A DNA stretch of 6,878 bases from Nitrosotalea sp. (GCA_023252335.1 JAJPEA010000091.1:1-6878); one strand, 5' to 3'; shown: positions 1 through 5,493, counted from the first letter of the stretch. Program-made: numbers and translations. The notes: generated by a model not told the origin, from the sequence alone.

Positions 1-54
1 AGCCGCTGGCCAACCACTACAGCCGGAAGCTCTACCAGGCTGAGCTAGCGTGGG
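1..54 (-). tRNA. tRNA-Tyr (anticodon GTA), 5' half with start of intron; partial at window edge
   Basis: Read on the minus strand from 54 downwards, the acceptor strand is CCCACGC, followed by T8 A9, a D-arm with stem GCTC/GAGC (45-42 and 32, 31, 30, 29 region) and loop containing GG, then the anticodon strand TCCGG and loop CTGTAG. The anticodon GTA lies at 20-18, which decodes tyrosine. C1 fits archaeal tRNA-Tyr, where the C1:G72 pair is an identity element. After G37 (position 17) the expected 3' anticodon strand CCGGA does not follow; instead positions 16-1 read TGGTTGGCC..., so an intron at the canonical 37/38 site interrupts the gene, and the 3' half lies outside the window. The intron is common in archaeal tRNA-Tyr and would be removed by the bulge-helix-bulge splicing endonuclease. 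The 3' half cannot be checked here. Confidence 0.88.
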
Positions 55-80
55 ACTGTTTCTCACGCAGTTTTTTCGTA

Positions 81-88
81 TTAAATAA
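81..88 (-). promoter_or_regulatory. Box A (TATA) promoter of tRNA-Tyr
   Basis: The minus strand reads TTATTTAA at 88-81, 27-34 bases upstream of the first tRNA base. This is the normal archaeal TBP-site spacing for a transcript starting at or very near the mature tRNA 5' end. Motif and spacing only. Confidence 0.5.
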
Positions 89-153
89 CTATCGATAATT
101 CGATTTTTTTAAAAAATTTTCAATACATTTACTAAATTTTTCATTGATCAAAT

Positions 154-163
154 TACATATAAA
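154..163 (+). promoter_or_regulatory. Box A (TATA) promoter of the unknown protein gene at 186
   Basis: The sequence TACATATAAA is centred about 27 bases before the GTG at 186. The same box-to-start distance recurs before aIF5A, the four-Cys protein, the HExxH gene and S24e in this window, so it points to a leaderless transcript starting at GTG 186 and argues against the more upstream TTG at 144, which would precede the transcription start. Confidence 0.45.
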
Positions 164-185
164 CAGGAAAGAAAGTCTCGATACT

Positions 186-794
186 GTGTCGGGGGCTACA
201 TCTGCAGGAGGATATGTCTGTGTACCATATTTGCAAAATGATAATTTTACCACTCTAAGAAACAGTTTCCAAAAATCTGCTTTTATTGACGACATGTATT
301 TTGTAACGGCTACATTTTCTGAAGATGGTCGTGCATATTTTCCAACCCACTCTAACACATATCTTCTTGCTAGATTCAAGAATCGCTCTGAGATGATGAT
401 TGAAGTTGAAAAATGTAGTCTTGATACTCCGATATTTGTATTTACACAAAATGATGAATTGTTTGATAGATTAACTGGTGATAGTCTCAACCTAGTCTCA
501 ATATATTATCTTGAATATGGTGATACACTGTCTGATATATCAGATCTTAGTTTCATTGTGGCAAAACGTAATAGAGTGAGAAGAGCAGAGCTTGGAAATC
601 TTAAACTATCTACTAGTCAAATTCAAAAATTCACTTTTCCATACGAAGGAAATCTTATCGTTCTTGAAGTGACAAGTGAGAATAAACATCAAGCTGATCA
701 CAAGTATTGTGAAAAAACAAGAAAAGAAGTACAAAGAAAAGGAATTGGAATGACCAGCCTTCTTAACCTGTCCGTAATTGAGAGACTGAAATAG
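186..794 (+). CDS. Hypothetical protein, 202 aa, no recognised family
   Basis: I do not recognise this protein. The reading frame is open from 99 to the TAG at 792-794. I chose GTG 186 because a TATA box sits about 27 bases upstream; TTG 144 would add 14 residues (MIKLHINRKE...). The product looks soluble, with no signal peptide or clear membrane helix. It alternates beta-like hydrophobic stretches (for example TPIFVFTQNDELF and EGNLIVLEV) with charged segments, and has a Lys/Arg-rich C-terminal part (CEKTRKEVQRKGIGM) that could contact nucleic acid or simply be surface. The only cysteines are scattered, so a metal site is unlikely. It stands alone between a divergent tRNA-Tyr and aIF5A, with T-runs after its stop, so it is probably monocistronic. 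That the ORF is real is supported by length, promoter placement and smooth codon use; its function is unknown. Confidence 0.75.
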   Translation: MSGATSAGGYVCVPYLQNDNFTTLRNSFQKSAFIDDMYFVTATFSEDGRAYFPTHSNTYLLARFKNRSEMMIEVEKCSLDTPIFVFTQNDELFDRLTGDSLNLVSIYYLEYGDTLSDISDLSFIVAKRNRVRRAELGNLKLSTSQIQKFTFPYEGNLIVLEVTSENKHQADHKYCEKTRKEVQRKGIGMTSLLNLSVIERLK

Positions 795-796
795 AG

Positions 797-814
797 TTTT
801 TGGCAAACTTTTTT
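797..814 (+). terminator. Poly-T terminator after the 202-aa gene
   Basis: Two T-runs, TTTTT at 797-801 and TTTTTT at 809-814, begin two bases after the TAG stop. Archaeal RNA polymerase terminates at such tracts without needing a hairpin, and no stable hairpin is evident. The following gene has its own TATA box, consistent with a transcript boundary here. Confidence 0.45.
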
Positions 815-842
815 CAAGAGATCAAATTGCAAGTATAATAAT

Positions 843-857
843 AGAAAAGTTATATAC
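843..857 (+). promoter_or_regulatory. BRE/TATA promoter of aIF5A
   Basis: A purine-rich BRE-like GAAAAG is followed by TTATATA at 850-856, centred 27 bases before ATG 880. This is a strong archaeal promoter match, placing the transcription start at or within a base or two of the ATG, so the mRNA should be leaderless. Confidence 0.6.
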
Positions 858-879
858 TCTGCCAAATTCTGTTTTGGTG

Positions 880-1287
880 ATGAGTAAGCCGTCTGAGCTT
901 GGTGCACTAAAAATTGGTTCTTACATATTGCTCCCAGTAAGCGGTCCAAATGAAGAACCATGTAAAATAGTTGAATATGATACTAGTAAACCAGGAAAAC
1001 ACGGTGCGGCAAAAGCAAGAATTGTAGGGGTAGGAATATTTGACAAGAAAAAATATTCTCATGTCTCACCTGTCAGCGCACAAGTTCAAGTTCCTCTCAT
1101 TGATAAACGAGTGGGGTCTATAATCTCAAAAACTCCAACCAGTGTACAAATTATGGATTCTGAAACATTCGAAGTCTTTGACGCACAACAAATCGAAGAC
1201 GAAATAAAGGAAAAAGTTTTGCAAGGCGTAGATGTTGAATACTGGAAAGTAATGGATAGAACTATTATAGTAAGAATCAAAAGTTAA
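880..1287 (+). CDS. eif5A: Translation initiation factor 5A (aIF5A), hypusine-containing
   Basis: This 135-residue protein is full length for archaeal IF5A. The N-terminal SH3-like domain (about 1-70) carries the hypusination loop TSKPGKHGAAKAR at 35-47; Lys40 is the residue expected to be converted to hypusine or deoxyhypusine by deoxyhypusine synthase, which is not in this window. The C-terminal OB-fold domain (about 72-135) covers the rest. aIF5A binds the ribosome near the E site and relieves stalling, notably at polyproline stretches, in the cytoplasm. The frame also allows GTG at 877 and TTG at 874, but ATG 880 has the TATA box at the right distance and gives the usual MSKP-type start. 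The gene stands alone on the 5' side; its stop lies only three bases before the proposed C/D guide RNA, so the two could share a transcript. Confidence 0.95.
   Translation: MSKPSELGALKIGSYILLPVSGPNEEPCKIVEYDTSKPGKHGAAKARIVGVGIFDKKKYSHVSPVSAQVQVPLIDKRVGSIISKTPTSVQIMDSETFEVFDAQQIEDEIKEKVLQGVDVEYWKVMDRTIIVRIKS
1263..1269 (+). promoter_or_regulatory. Possible TATA box for the C/D guide RNA, inside the end of aIF5A
   Basis: TATTATA within the last codons of aIF5A is centred about 25 bases before the first stem base (1291) of the proposed guide RNA, the same spacing as other promoters here. The bases are also coding, so this may be coincidence; the alternative is processing of the guide from the aIF5A transcript. 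Confidence 0.3.
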
Positions 1288-1290
1288 TTA

Positions 1291-1356
1291 GGATGCTGAT
1301 GATGACTAGAAAAGCCAACTGACTTTATGATGAAGATTATGAGTATTGAAGCATCC
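1291..1356 (+). ncRNA. Box C/D guide sRNA, predicted to direct 2'-O-methylation of C34 in elongator tRNA-Met
   Basis: In a non-coding gap the elements occur in canonical order: C box ATGATGA (1299-1305), 13-base guide (1306-1318), D' box CTGA (1319-1322), 4-base spacer, C' box ATGATGA (1327-1333), 12-base guide (1334-1345) and D box TTGA (1346-1349, one base off CTGA). A perfect 7-bp terminal stem, GGATGCT 1291-1297 with AGCATCC 1350-1356, closes the unit as in C/D kink-turn RNAs. Guide lengths near 12 and a short D'-C' spacer are typical of archaeal sRNAs bound by L7Ae, Nop5 and fibrillarin. The D guide is complementary to ACUCAUAAUC, the usual anticodon loop of elongator tRNA-Met, and the fifth base before the D box (G1341) pairs with wobble C34. 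Haloferax has a guide RNA for that site. The D' target would read UUGGCUUUUCUAG with a C as the methylated base; I could not identify it. Confidence 0.8.
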
Positions 1357-1379
1357 AGGCTTTTCACAGAGTAGAACTA

Positions 1380-1388
1380 GTTATACGA
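1380..1388 (+). promoter_or_regulatory. Box A (TATA) promoter of the four-Cys miniprotein and perhaps of dph6-srp54
   Basis: GTTATACGA is centred about 26 bases before ATG 1410, giving a leaderless start. As the following genes are close or overlapping, this may be the main promoter of a 1410-3558 operon. Confidence 0.45.
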
Positions 1389-1409
1389 TACAACATGTAT
1401 AGATGAGAT

Positions 1410-1523
1410 ATGAAGGGTATGTGCCATGTTTGCCTTGCGTCTAATGTGGAGACAACCGTAAAGGATCATCTCAGTTTGTGCCAAGACTGTCTAAAACATG
1501 TGTCTGAACTAGAAAAAAATTAA
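1410..1523 (+). CDS. Four-cysteine zinc-ribbon-like miniprotein, 37 aa
   Basis: This small frame translates as MKGMCHVCLASNVETTVKDH then LSLCQDCLKHVSELEKN. It has two CxxC knuckles, Cys5/Cys8 and Cys24/Cys27, separated by 15 residues, which is the layout of a minimal zinc ribbon; His6, His20 and His29 are extra potential ligands. Support for a real gene is the paired CxxC pattern, the ATG with a TATA box 26 bases upstream, an in-frame stop just before the start (TGA 1404-1406), and placement 26 bases before dph6. An internal ATG at 1419 would still keep all four cysteines. Function is unknown. Small archaeal zinc ribbons often bind RNA, ribosomes or partner proteins, but nothing here decides that. 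It is too short for many gene callers and could easily go unannotated. Confidence 0.72.
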   Translation: MKGMCHVCLASNVETTVKDHLSLCQDCLKHVSELEKN

Positions 1524-1549
1524 TTGATTGGGTATGTTGTGAATTTGAA

Positions 1550-2233
1550 TTGAAACTAGCGTCTCTTTTTTCAGGTGGAAAAGACAGTACATGTGCTATC
1601 TACAAAGCCAAGAGCGAGGGACATGATGTTGAATGCCTTGTCTCTGTATTTCCACAATCTGAGGAAAGTCACTTGCTACATTATCCTAACATTGTATCTA
1701 CATCGTTGCAGGCTCAAGCAATGAGAATACCTCAAATTGTATCTCACATTGATACGATTGATTCTGAATCTGAACTCAAAGAGCTGCAAAATCTATTGGA
1801 AAAAGCAAAAAAGAGTTTTGGAATTGATGGAATTGTTCACGGTGGGCTGTTTAGTGATTACCAAAGAATACGCTTTGACAGGATTGGAAGTAATTTAGAT
1901 CTAAAAGTAATATCACCGCTGTGGCACATTGATCAAAAAAACTATTTGCAAGAATTACTAGAATCTAAATTCAAATTCATTGTGACAAGTGTGACATCTG
2001 CAGGACTAGATCAAACATGGCTGGGGCGAGAAATAACCAAAGACGATGTAGAACAACTTGTAAGATTATCTGTCAAATATGGCTTTAATTTGGCTTTTGA
2101 GGGTGGAGAGGCTGAAACCTTTGTAGTTGACTGTCCATTGTTTTATTCCCCAATTAAAATAGTAAAAGCAAACAAGATCTGGGATGGTTATAGAGGAAGA
2201 TTTGAAATAACCGAGGCCGTTTTAGAAAAGTAA
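1550..2233 (+). CDS. dph6: Diphthine-ammonia ligase (Dph6, ATP-pyrophosphatase family)
   Basis: The 227-residue product is an N-type ATP pyrophosphatase. It carries the PP-loop SGGKDS at 8-13 that binds ATP, and the family blocks GGLFSDYQRIR (98-108), SPLW (122-125), AGLDQTWLGR (151-160) and EGGEAET (184-190) typical of the Dph6/MJ0570 group. Dph6 catalyses the last step of diphthamide synthesis, the ATP-dependent amidation of diphthine on elongation factor 2, using ammonium. Length matches the archaeal stand-alone enzyme, which lacks the C-terminal YjgF-like domains of eukaryotic forms. The start is TTG 1550, because the family begins directly with MK-hydrophobic-FSGGKDS and no ATG is available. 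The TAA stop shares its last A with the ATG of srp54, indicating co-transcription and perhaps translational coupling. The four-Cys miniprotein ends 26 bases upstream. Confidence 0.93.
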   Translation: MKLASLFSGGKDSTCAIYKAKSEGHDVECLVSVFPQSEESHLLHYPNIVSTSLQAQAMRIPQIVSHIDTIDSESELKELQNLLEKAKKSFGIDGIVHGGLFSDYQRIRFDRIGSNLDLKVISPLWHIDQKNYLQELLESKFKFIVTSVTSAGLDQTWLGREITKDDVEQLVRLSVKYGFNLAFEGGEAETFVVDCPLFYSPIKIVKANKIWDGYRGRFEITEAVLEK

Positions 2234-3558
2234 TGCTAGATGGCTTAAAGACTGGTCTTAGAGCTGCACTAAAGAAAATAGTAAACTCTTCTTCAGTTGA
2301 TGAAGGTCTCATCAAGGAACTCTCAAAAGACATCCAAAGAGCACTATTACAATCAGATGTAAATGTAAAACTTGTCTTTCAAATAACAAAGAATCTTGAG
2401 GAGAGATCCATCAAGGAAACTCCTCCCCCGGGGCTCTCTAGGAAAGATCATATTGTAAAGATTCTATACGAAGAGCTTTCAAAACTGCTTGGCACTGAAG
2501 AACAATATGTATTCCAACCTGGCAAGGTGAATAAAGTTCTAATGCTTGGAATTCAAGGTAGTGGAAAAACTACAGTCACTTCAAAGCTTGCAAAACTTTT
2601 GACTAGGCAAGGGTATCGAGTGGCAGTTGTTGGTGCTGATACATATCGACCAGGTGCACTCACACAACTCAAAACAATGTGTGAGAAAACAAACGTGGAG
2701 GTATATGGTGAGGAAGGAAACAAAGACTCGCCTGATATAGTAAAAAATGGTCTAAAACATTTTGAAGGGCAAAATTTTGACATTATTCTAATAGATACTG
2801 CAGGAAGACACAAGGAAGAAAAAGATCTTCTTGATGAAATGACCAGAATTGGCGCAGTTGCAAATCCTGATCTTGCATTGTTGATAATTGATGGAACAAT
2901 TGGACAACAGTGCTACAACCAAGCAGAAGCATTTCACAAGACAGTCCCAGTGGGAGGTATCATAATAACAAAATTGGATAGCAGTGCAAAAGGAGGAGGC
3001 GCTCTTGCAGCTGCAGCTGCTACTGGTGCACAAATAATGTACATTGGAACAGGTGAAAGAATTGATGATCTTGAAAAATTTTCTCCTACTAGATTTGTCG
3101 GAAGAATGCTTGGCATGGGTGACATTCAAGCATTGCTTGATATGGCAAAAAGACTAGAGACAGAAGGAAATGAAGATAGGCTAAAGAGAATTTCACACGG
3201 TAAAATGAATATGGAGGATTTCTATTTTCAAATTGAAGAAGCAACAAAGGCAGGAGGATTACGTAATATCTTGGAGAACATGCCTGGTTTTTCTGGAATG
3301 GTAAAAGAAGATCAAGTTGAACAACAGGAACAGCGTATGGAAAAATGGCGTTACATAATCCAGTCTATGACTAAAGATGAAAAGTCTGATCCTGATTTGA
3401 TAAATGCGTCAAGAGTGAAAAGAATAGCAAGAGGTTCTGGCTGGCCAGAACATGAAGTAAAAGAACTACTCAAAGCATACAAAAACTCTAAAACAATGAT
3501 GAAAGCCTCCAAAGGACGTCAAATGCAAGGTATGCTCAGAAAGATGGGATTGGGCTAG
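2233..3558 (+). CDS. srp54: Signal recognition particle 54 kDa protein (SRP GTPase, Ffh/SRP54)
   Basis: At 441 residues this is full-length archaeal SRP54. The N domain is a helical bundle (about 1-85). The G domain (about 98-295) has the P-loop GIQGSGKTT (106-114), DTYRPGA (136-142), DTAGR (188-192), TKLD (246-249) and the KGGG closing loop. The methionine-rich M domain (about 325-441) contains SRVKRIARGSG (393-403), the 7S RNA-binding helix-turn-helix, and Met-rich surfaces for signal peptides. With SRP19 and 7S RNA it recognises hydrophobic nascent chains and, through its GTP-dependent complex with FtsY, brings ribosomes to the Sec translocon. All catalytic motifs are intact. ATG 2233 overlaps the dph6 stop by one base; no alternative start fits as well. 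The neighbourhood is otherwise translation-related, and SRP19, 7S RNA and FtsY are not present in this window. Confidence 0.97.
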   Translation: MLDGLKTGLRAALKKIVNSSSVDEGLIKELSKDIQRALLQSDVNVKLVFQITKNLEERSIKETPPPGLSRKDHIVKILYEELSKLLGTEEQYVFQPGKVNKVLMLGIQGSGKTTVTSKLAKLLTRQGYRVAVVGADTYRPGALTQLKTMCEKTNVEVYGEEGNKDSPDIVKNGLKHFEGQNFDIILIDTAGRHKEEKDLLDEMTRIGAVANPDLALLIIDGTIGQQCYNQAEAFHKTVPVGGIIITKLDSSAKGGGALAAAAATGAQIMYIGTGERIDDLEKFSPTRFVGRMLGMGDIQALLDMAKRLETEGNEDRLKRISHGKMNMEDFYFQIEEATKAGGLRNILENMPGFSGMVKEDQVEQQEQRMEKWRYIIQSMTKDEKSDPDLINASRVKRIARGSGWPEHEVKELLKAYKNSKTMMKASKGRQMQGMLRKMGLG

Positions 3559-3568
3559 TCATTCCTTG

Positions 3569-3610
3569 AGATGTGTCTAAATATCTTGAATTGTATAACA
3601 TAACACATCT
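3569..3610 (+). repeat. 8-bp inverted repeat flanking the DnaJ-ferredoxin promoter
   Basis: AGATGTGT (3569-3576) is perfectly complementary to ACACATCT (3603-3610), with a 26-base spacer holding the AT-rich promoter; two G-U pairs could extend the stem outward over the TTG start. It could be an operator, a hairpin formed in read-through RNA from srp54, or chance. Confidence 0.4.
3577..3587 (+). promoter_or_regulatory. Possible TATA box of the DnaJ-ferredoxin gene
   Basis: CTAAATATCTT is centred about 28 bases before TTG 3610, matching the box-to-start distance seen elsewhere in this window. A second AT-rich candidate, TTGTATAAC at 3591-3599, would start transcription inside the coding region and is less likely. 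Confidence 0.35.
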
Positions 3611-4278
3611 TGTTGAACACCTATCAGTGTTATCAGGTACTAGGCCTCCAAGAAGGAGTCTCAATAAAGGACGTAAAATCGGCCTACCGAAAACTAGCCT
3701 TGAAATATCATCCAGACAAGAATTCTTCCGATCAAGAAAGCACAAAATTCAAGGCAATAACTGAAGCCTACCAAACACTTCGTGCAGAATACAAGAGTCG
3801 TGTAGCAAAATCTTCTGAAAAATATAATGATTCAAAGAAAAATTCTGGATTTACTGGGAAATATTCTTGGGGTGCAAGAAAATCTGATAGAAATCCAAAT
3901 GAGGATTGGACCAAGCATACGAGGTATGCTGAAAATGAATATCAGGATTTCTGGGCACGCTATGAAAAAACTTTCTGGGATTATTATGAAAAAGTAAGGT
4001 CTGAGGCAAAACCTGAGACTGAACCAATACGTGTTGAAAATGACATCTCAGTTTCTGTGGATGTTGATCCTAGCAAATGTATAGCATGTTGCAGTTGCGA
4101 AACTATTGTACCTTCTGTATTTAGGGTTGAAAAAAATGTCAAGGTAAATCCAAAATCTAGGGTAATTAACGAACGTGGGGCACACTCTGAAAAAATTCTT
4201 GATGCTGCACAAACATGTCCAACCAAAGCCATCAGTGTTTCAGACAAGGAATCTTCCAGAAGACTATATCCTTGGTAG
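3610..4278 (+). CDS. J-domain/ferredoxin fusion protein (DnaJ-Fer type)
   Basis: The 222-residue protein joins two domains. Residues 5-65 form a J domain (YQVLGL, AYRKLALKYHPDKN, FKAITEAYQTL) with the HPD motif at 34-36 that stimulates DnaK ATPase. A charged, aromatic-rich linker (about 66-148, including QDFWARYEKTFWDYYEKV) follows. Residues 152-212 form a single-cluster ferredoxin: Cys157, Cys160 and Cys163 in CIACCSC, plus Cys203 in TCPTKAI, the ligand set for one [4Fe-4S] cluster; Cys161 is an additional cysteine. It lacks the Gly/Phe, zinc-finger and substrate-binding domains of ordinary DnaJ, so it is a specialised co-chaperone, perhaps redox-sensing or involved in Fe-S protein folding. 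From memory, DnaJ-Fer fusions are described in chloroplasts and Thaumarchaeota, with transfer between them proposed. No ATG is available; TTG 3610 and TTG 3613 are equally good starts. Confidence 0.93.
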   Translation: MLNTYQCYQVLGLQEGVSIKDVKSAYRKLALKYHPDKNSSDQESTKFKAITEAYQTLRAEYKSRVAKSSEKYNDSKKNSGFTGKYSWGARKSDRNPNEDWTKHTRYAENEYQDFWARYEKTFWDYYEKVRSEAKPETEPIRVENDISVSVDVDPSKCIACCSCETIVPSVFRVEKNVKVNPKSRVINERGAHSEKILDAAQTCPTKAISVSDKESSRRLYPW

Positions 4279-4293
4279 GGTATTCATAATTAG

Positions 4294-4303
4294 GATTAAA
4301 ACA
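4294..4303 (+). promoter_or_regulatory. Weak TATA-like element before Pus10
   Basis: GATTAAAACA is centred about 31 bases before TTG 4329 and 46 before ATG 4344. It is the best AT-rich box in the 4279-4343 gap, but weaker than other promoters here and does not settle the start codon. Confidence 0.25.
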
Positions 4304-4343
4304 CCTTGTTTAGTTACTTGATGCACTGTTGAAAAAAACCAAG

Positions 4344-5492
4344 ATGGATCTAGTAATTGAAGAGACTAGACAAATCTTACGAGAATATCGTCTCTGTGAT
4401 TATTGTCTTGGAAGGATGTTTGCAAGTAAATTGCGATTGGTTTCTCACAAAAATCTTGGAGAGAAAATTAGAAAAATTACAAAACAAAGTAAACCAAAAT
4501 CATGCTATCTTTGCAAGAATCTGATGCCTGAACTTGATACATTTTTGAATAAAATTCTTGACATGTCAAAAGAATACGAGTTCTCTACATTTCTTATTGG
4601 GGCAATTCTCAAACCTTCAATTTTGGATAGGGATGATATCATACGTTCCAAGTTTAAACTTCGAGGCATTGCCGGAATAAAAAGCGATGTAACAAGAGAG
4701 ATGGGAAAACAATTTGGCAAAAAAACTAGGACCAAGGTTGATTACCAAAATCCTGATATTGTATTTACAATTGATTTCAAAAAAGATCAATTTGATGTCA
4801 AGCCAAAAGCATTATTCTTACAGGGAAGATATACAAAAGAAGCAAGAGGAATTCCACAAAAACAAGTGTCATGCAATCGATGTGATGGAAAGGGATGTTT
4901 TGTTTGTGACTTTCATGGTATATCTGAATTCAATAGTGTGGAAGGTCATATTGCCAAGTTTCTATTTGAAAAATTTGGTGCACAACAAGCCAAAATAACT
5001 TGGATAGGAAGCGAGGATCAATCTAGTCTTGTTCTTGGAAATGGAAGGCCGTTTTATGTCAAACTGATAAACCCGCACAAGAGAAAAATTGTAATACCAA
5101 AAAAGGTAAAGCTTGGAAATATCTCTGTTCTTAATCTACGAACTGTTTCAAAGATTCCTGGTGACCAAATAAAATTCAAAACAGATGTACTGTTGGAAAT
5201 AACAACCGAAAATGACCTAGCGCCTGATGCATTGAATGTGTTGGAAGGTCTCAAAGACATGCCTATTGCAATAAGCGAAAATTTACCATGGAAGAATCAA
5301 AAAAGAATCTATGACATCAAGATAAAAAGACTAGACACAAAATCGTTTGCCGTCATGATGACACTGGATGGTGGTATACCCCTCAAGAGGCTTGTAACTG
5401 GGAATAATGTAGAACCAAGCATAAGCATGTTGCTTGAAAATGCATGCAAGTGCACAACATTTGATTTTCATAAAATAGTGACTAGTAACTAA
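4344..5492 (+). CDS. pus10: tRNA pseudouridine synthase Pus10 (positions 54/55)
   Basis: The 382-residue protein has Pus10 architecture. The N-terminal part holds a zinc site (Cys18/Cys21 in CDYC, Cys54/Cys57 in CYLC) followed by a THUMP-like accessory region (about 60-165, with NPDIVFTIDF). Then come the family block GRYTKEARGIPQ (161-172), a second four-cysteine knuckle (Cys177, Cys180, Cys185, Cys188 in CNRCDGKGCFVC), and the catalytic domain with GSED (222-225), whose Asp225 is the expected nucleophile, and GNGRPF (232-237). Archaeal Pus10 makes pseudouridine 54 and 55 in the T-loop of tRNAs. All key residues appear intact. I chose ATG 4344; TTG 4329 in the same frame would add MKKTK and fits a weak TATA box slightly better. 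A T-run after the stop suggests the transcript ends there. Another tRNA-modifying element, the C/D guide RNA, lies upstream in this window. Confidence 0.95.
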   Translation: MDLVIEETRQILREYRLCDYCLGRMFASKLRLVSHKNLGEKIRKITKQSKPKSCYLCKNLMPELDTFLNKILDMSKEYEFSTFLIGAILKPSILDRDDIIRSKFKLRGIAGIKSDVTREMGKQFGKKTRTKVDYQNPDIVFTIDFKKDQFDVKPKALFLQGRYTKEARGIPQKQVSCNRCDGKGCFVCDFHGISEFNSVEGHIAKFLFEKFGAQQAKITWIGSEDQSSLVLGNGRPFYVKLINPHKRKIVIPKKVKLGNISVLNLRTVSKIPGDQIKFKTDVLLEITTENDLAPDALNVLEGLKDMPIAISENLPWKNQKRIYDIKIKRLDTKSFAVMMTLDGGIPLKRLVTGNNVEPSISMLLENACKCTTFDFHKIVTSN

Positions 5493-5493
5493 A

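Noticed and set aside
206..212. AGGAGGA resembling a strong Shine-Dalgarno sequence
   Set aside because: It lies inside the coding region as GCA GGA GGA codons, and the nearest in-frame start after it (TTG 231) is about 20 bases away, too far for normal use.
89..490. Open minus-strand frame of 133 codons opposite the 202-aa gene
   Set aside because: It runs antisense to a better-supported gene, its product is Ser/Asn/Phe-rich without a domain pattern, and its 3' end runs into the tRNA-Tyr promoter.
797..866. TTTGGC and GCCAAA as an inverted repeat around the aIF5A promoter
   Set aside because: The arms are only six bases, some 57 bases apart, and low in information for such AT-rich sequence.
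2788..3129. Minus-strand frame of 113 codons inside srp54
   Set aside because: It is a shadow of the GTPase domain coding sequence; the product is rich in Cys/Ser/Phe as expected from antisense reading, and there is no promoter.
4852..4920. CNRCDGKGC...C in Pus10 as a possible fused DnaJ-type zinc finger domain
   Set aside because: It is a short four-cysteine knuckle between conserved Pus10 blocks, collinear with the family, and needs no fusion or transfer from the DnaJ neighbour.
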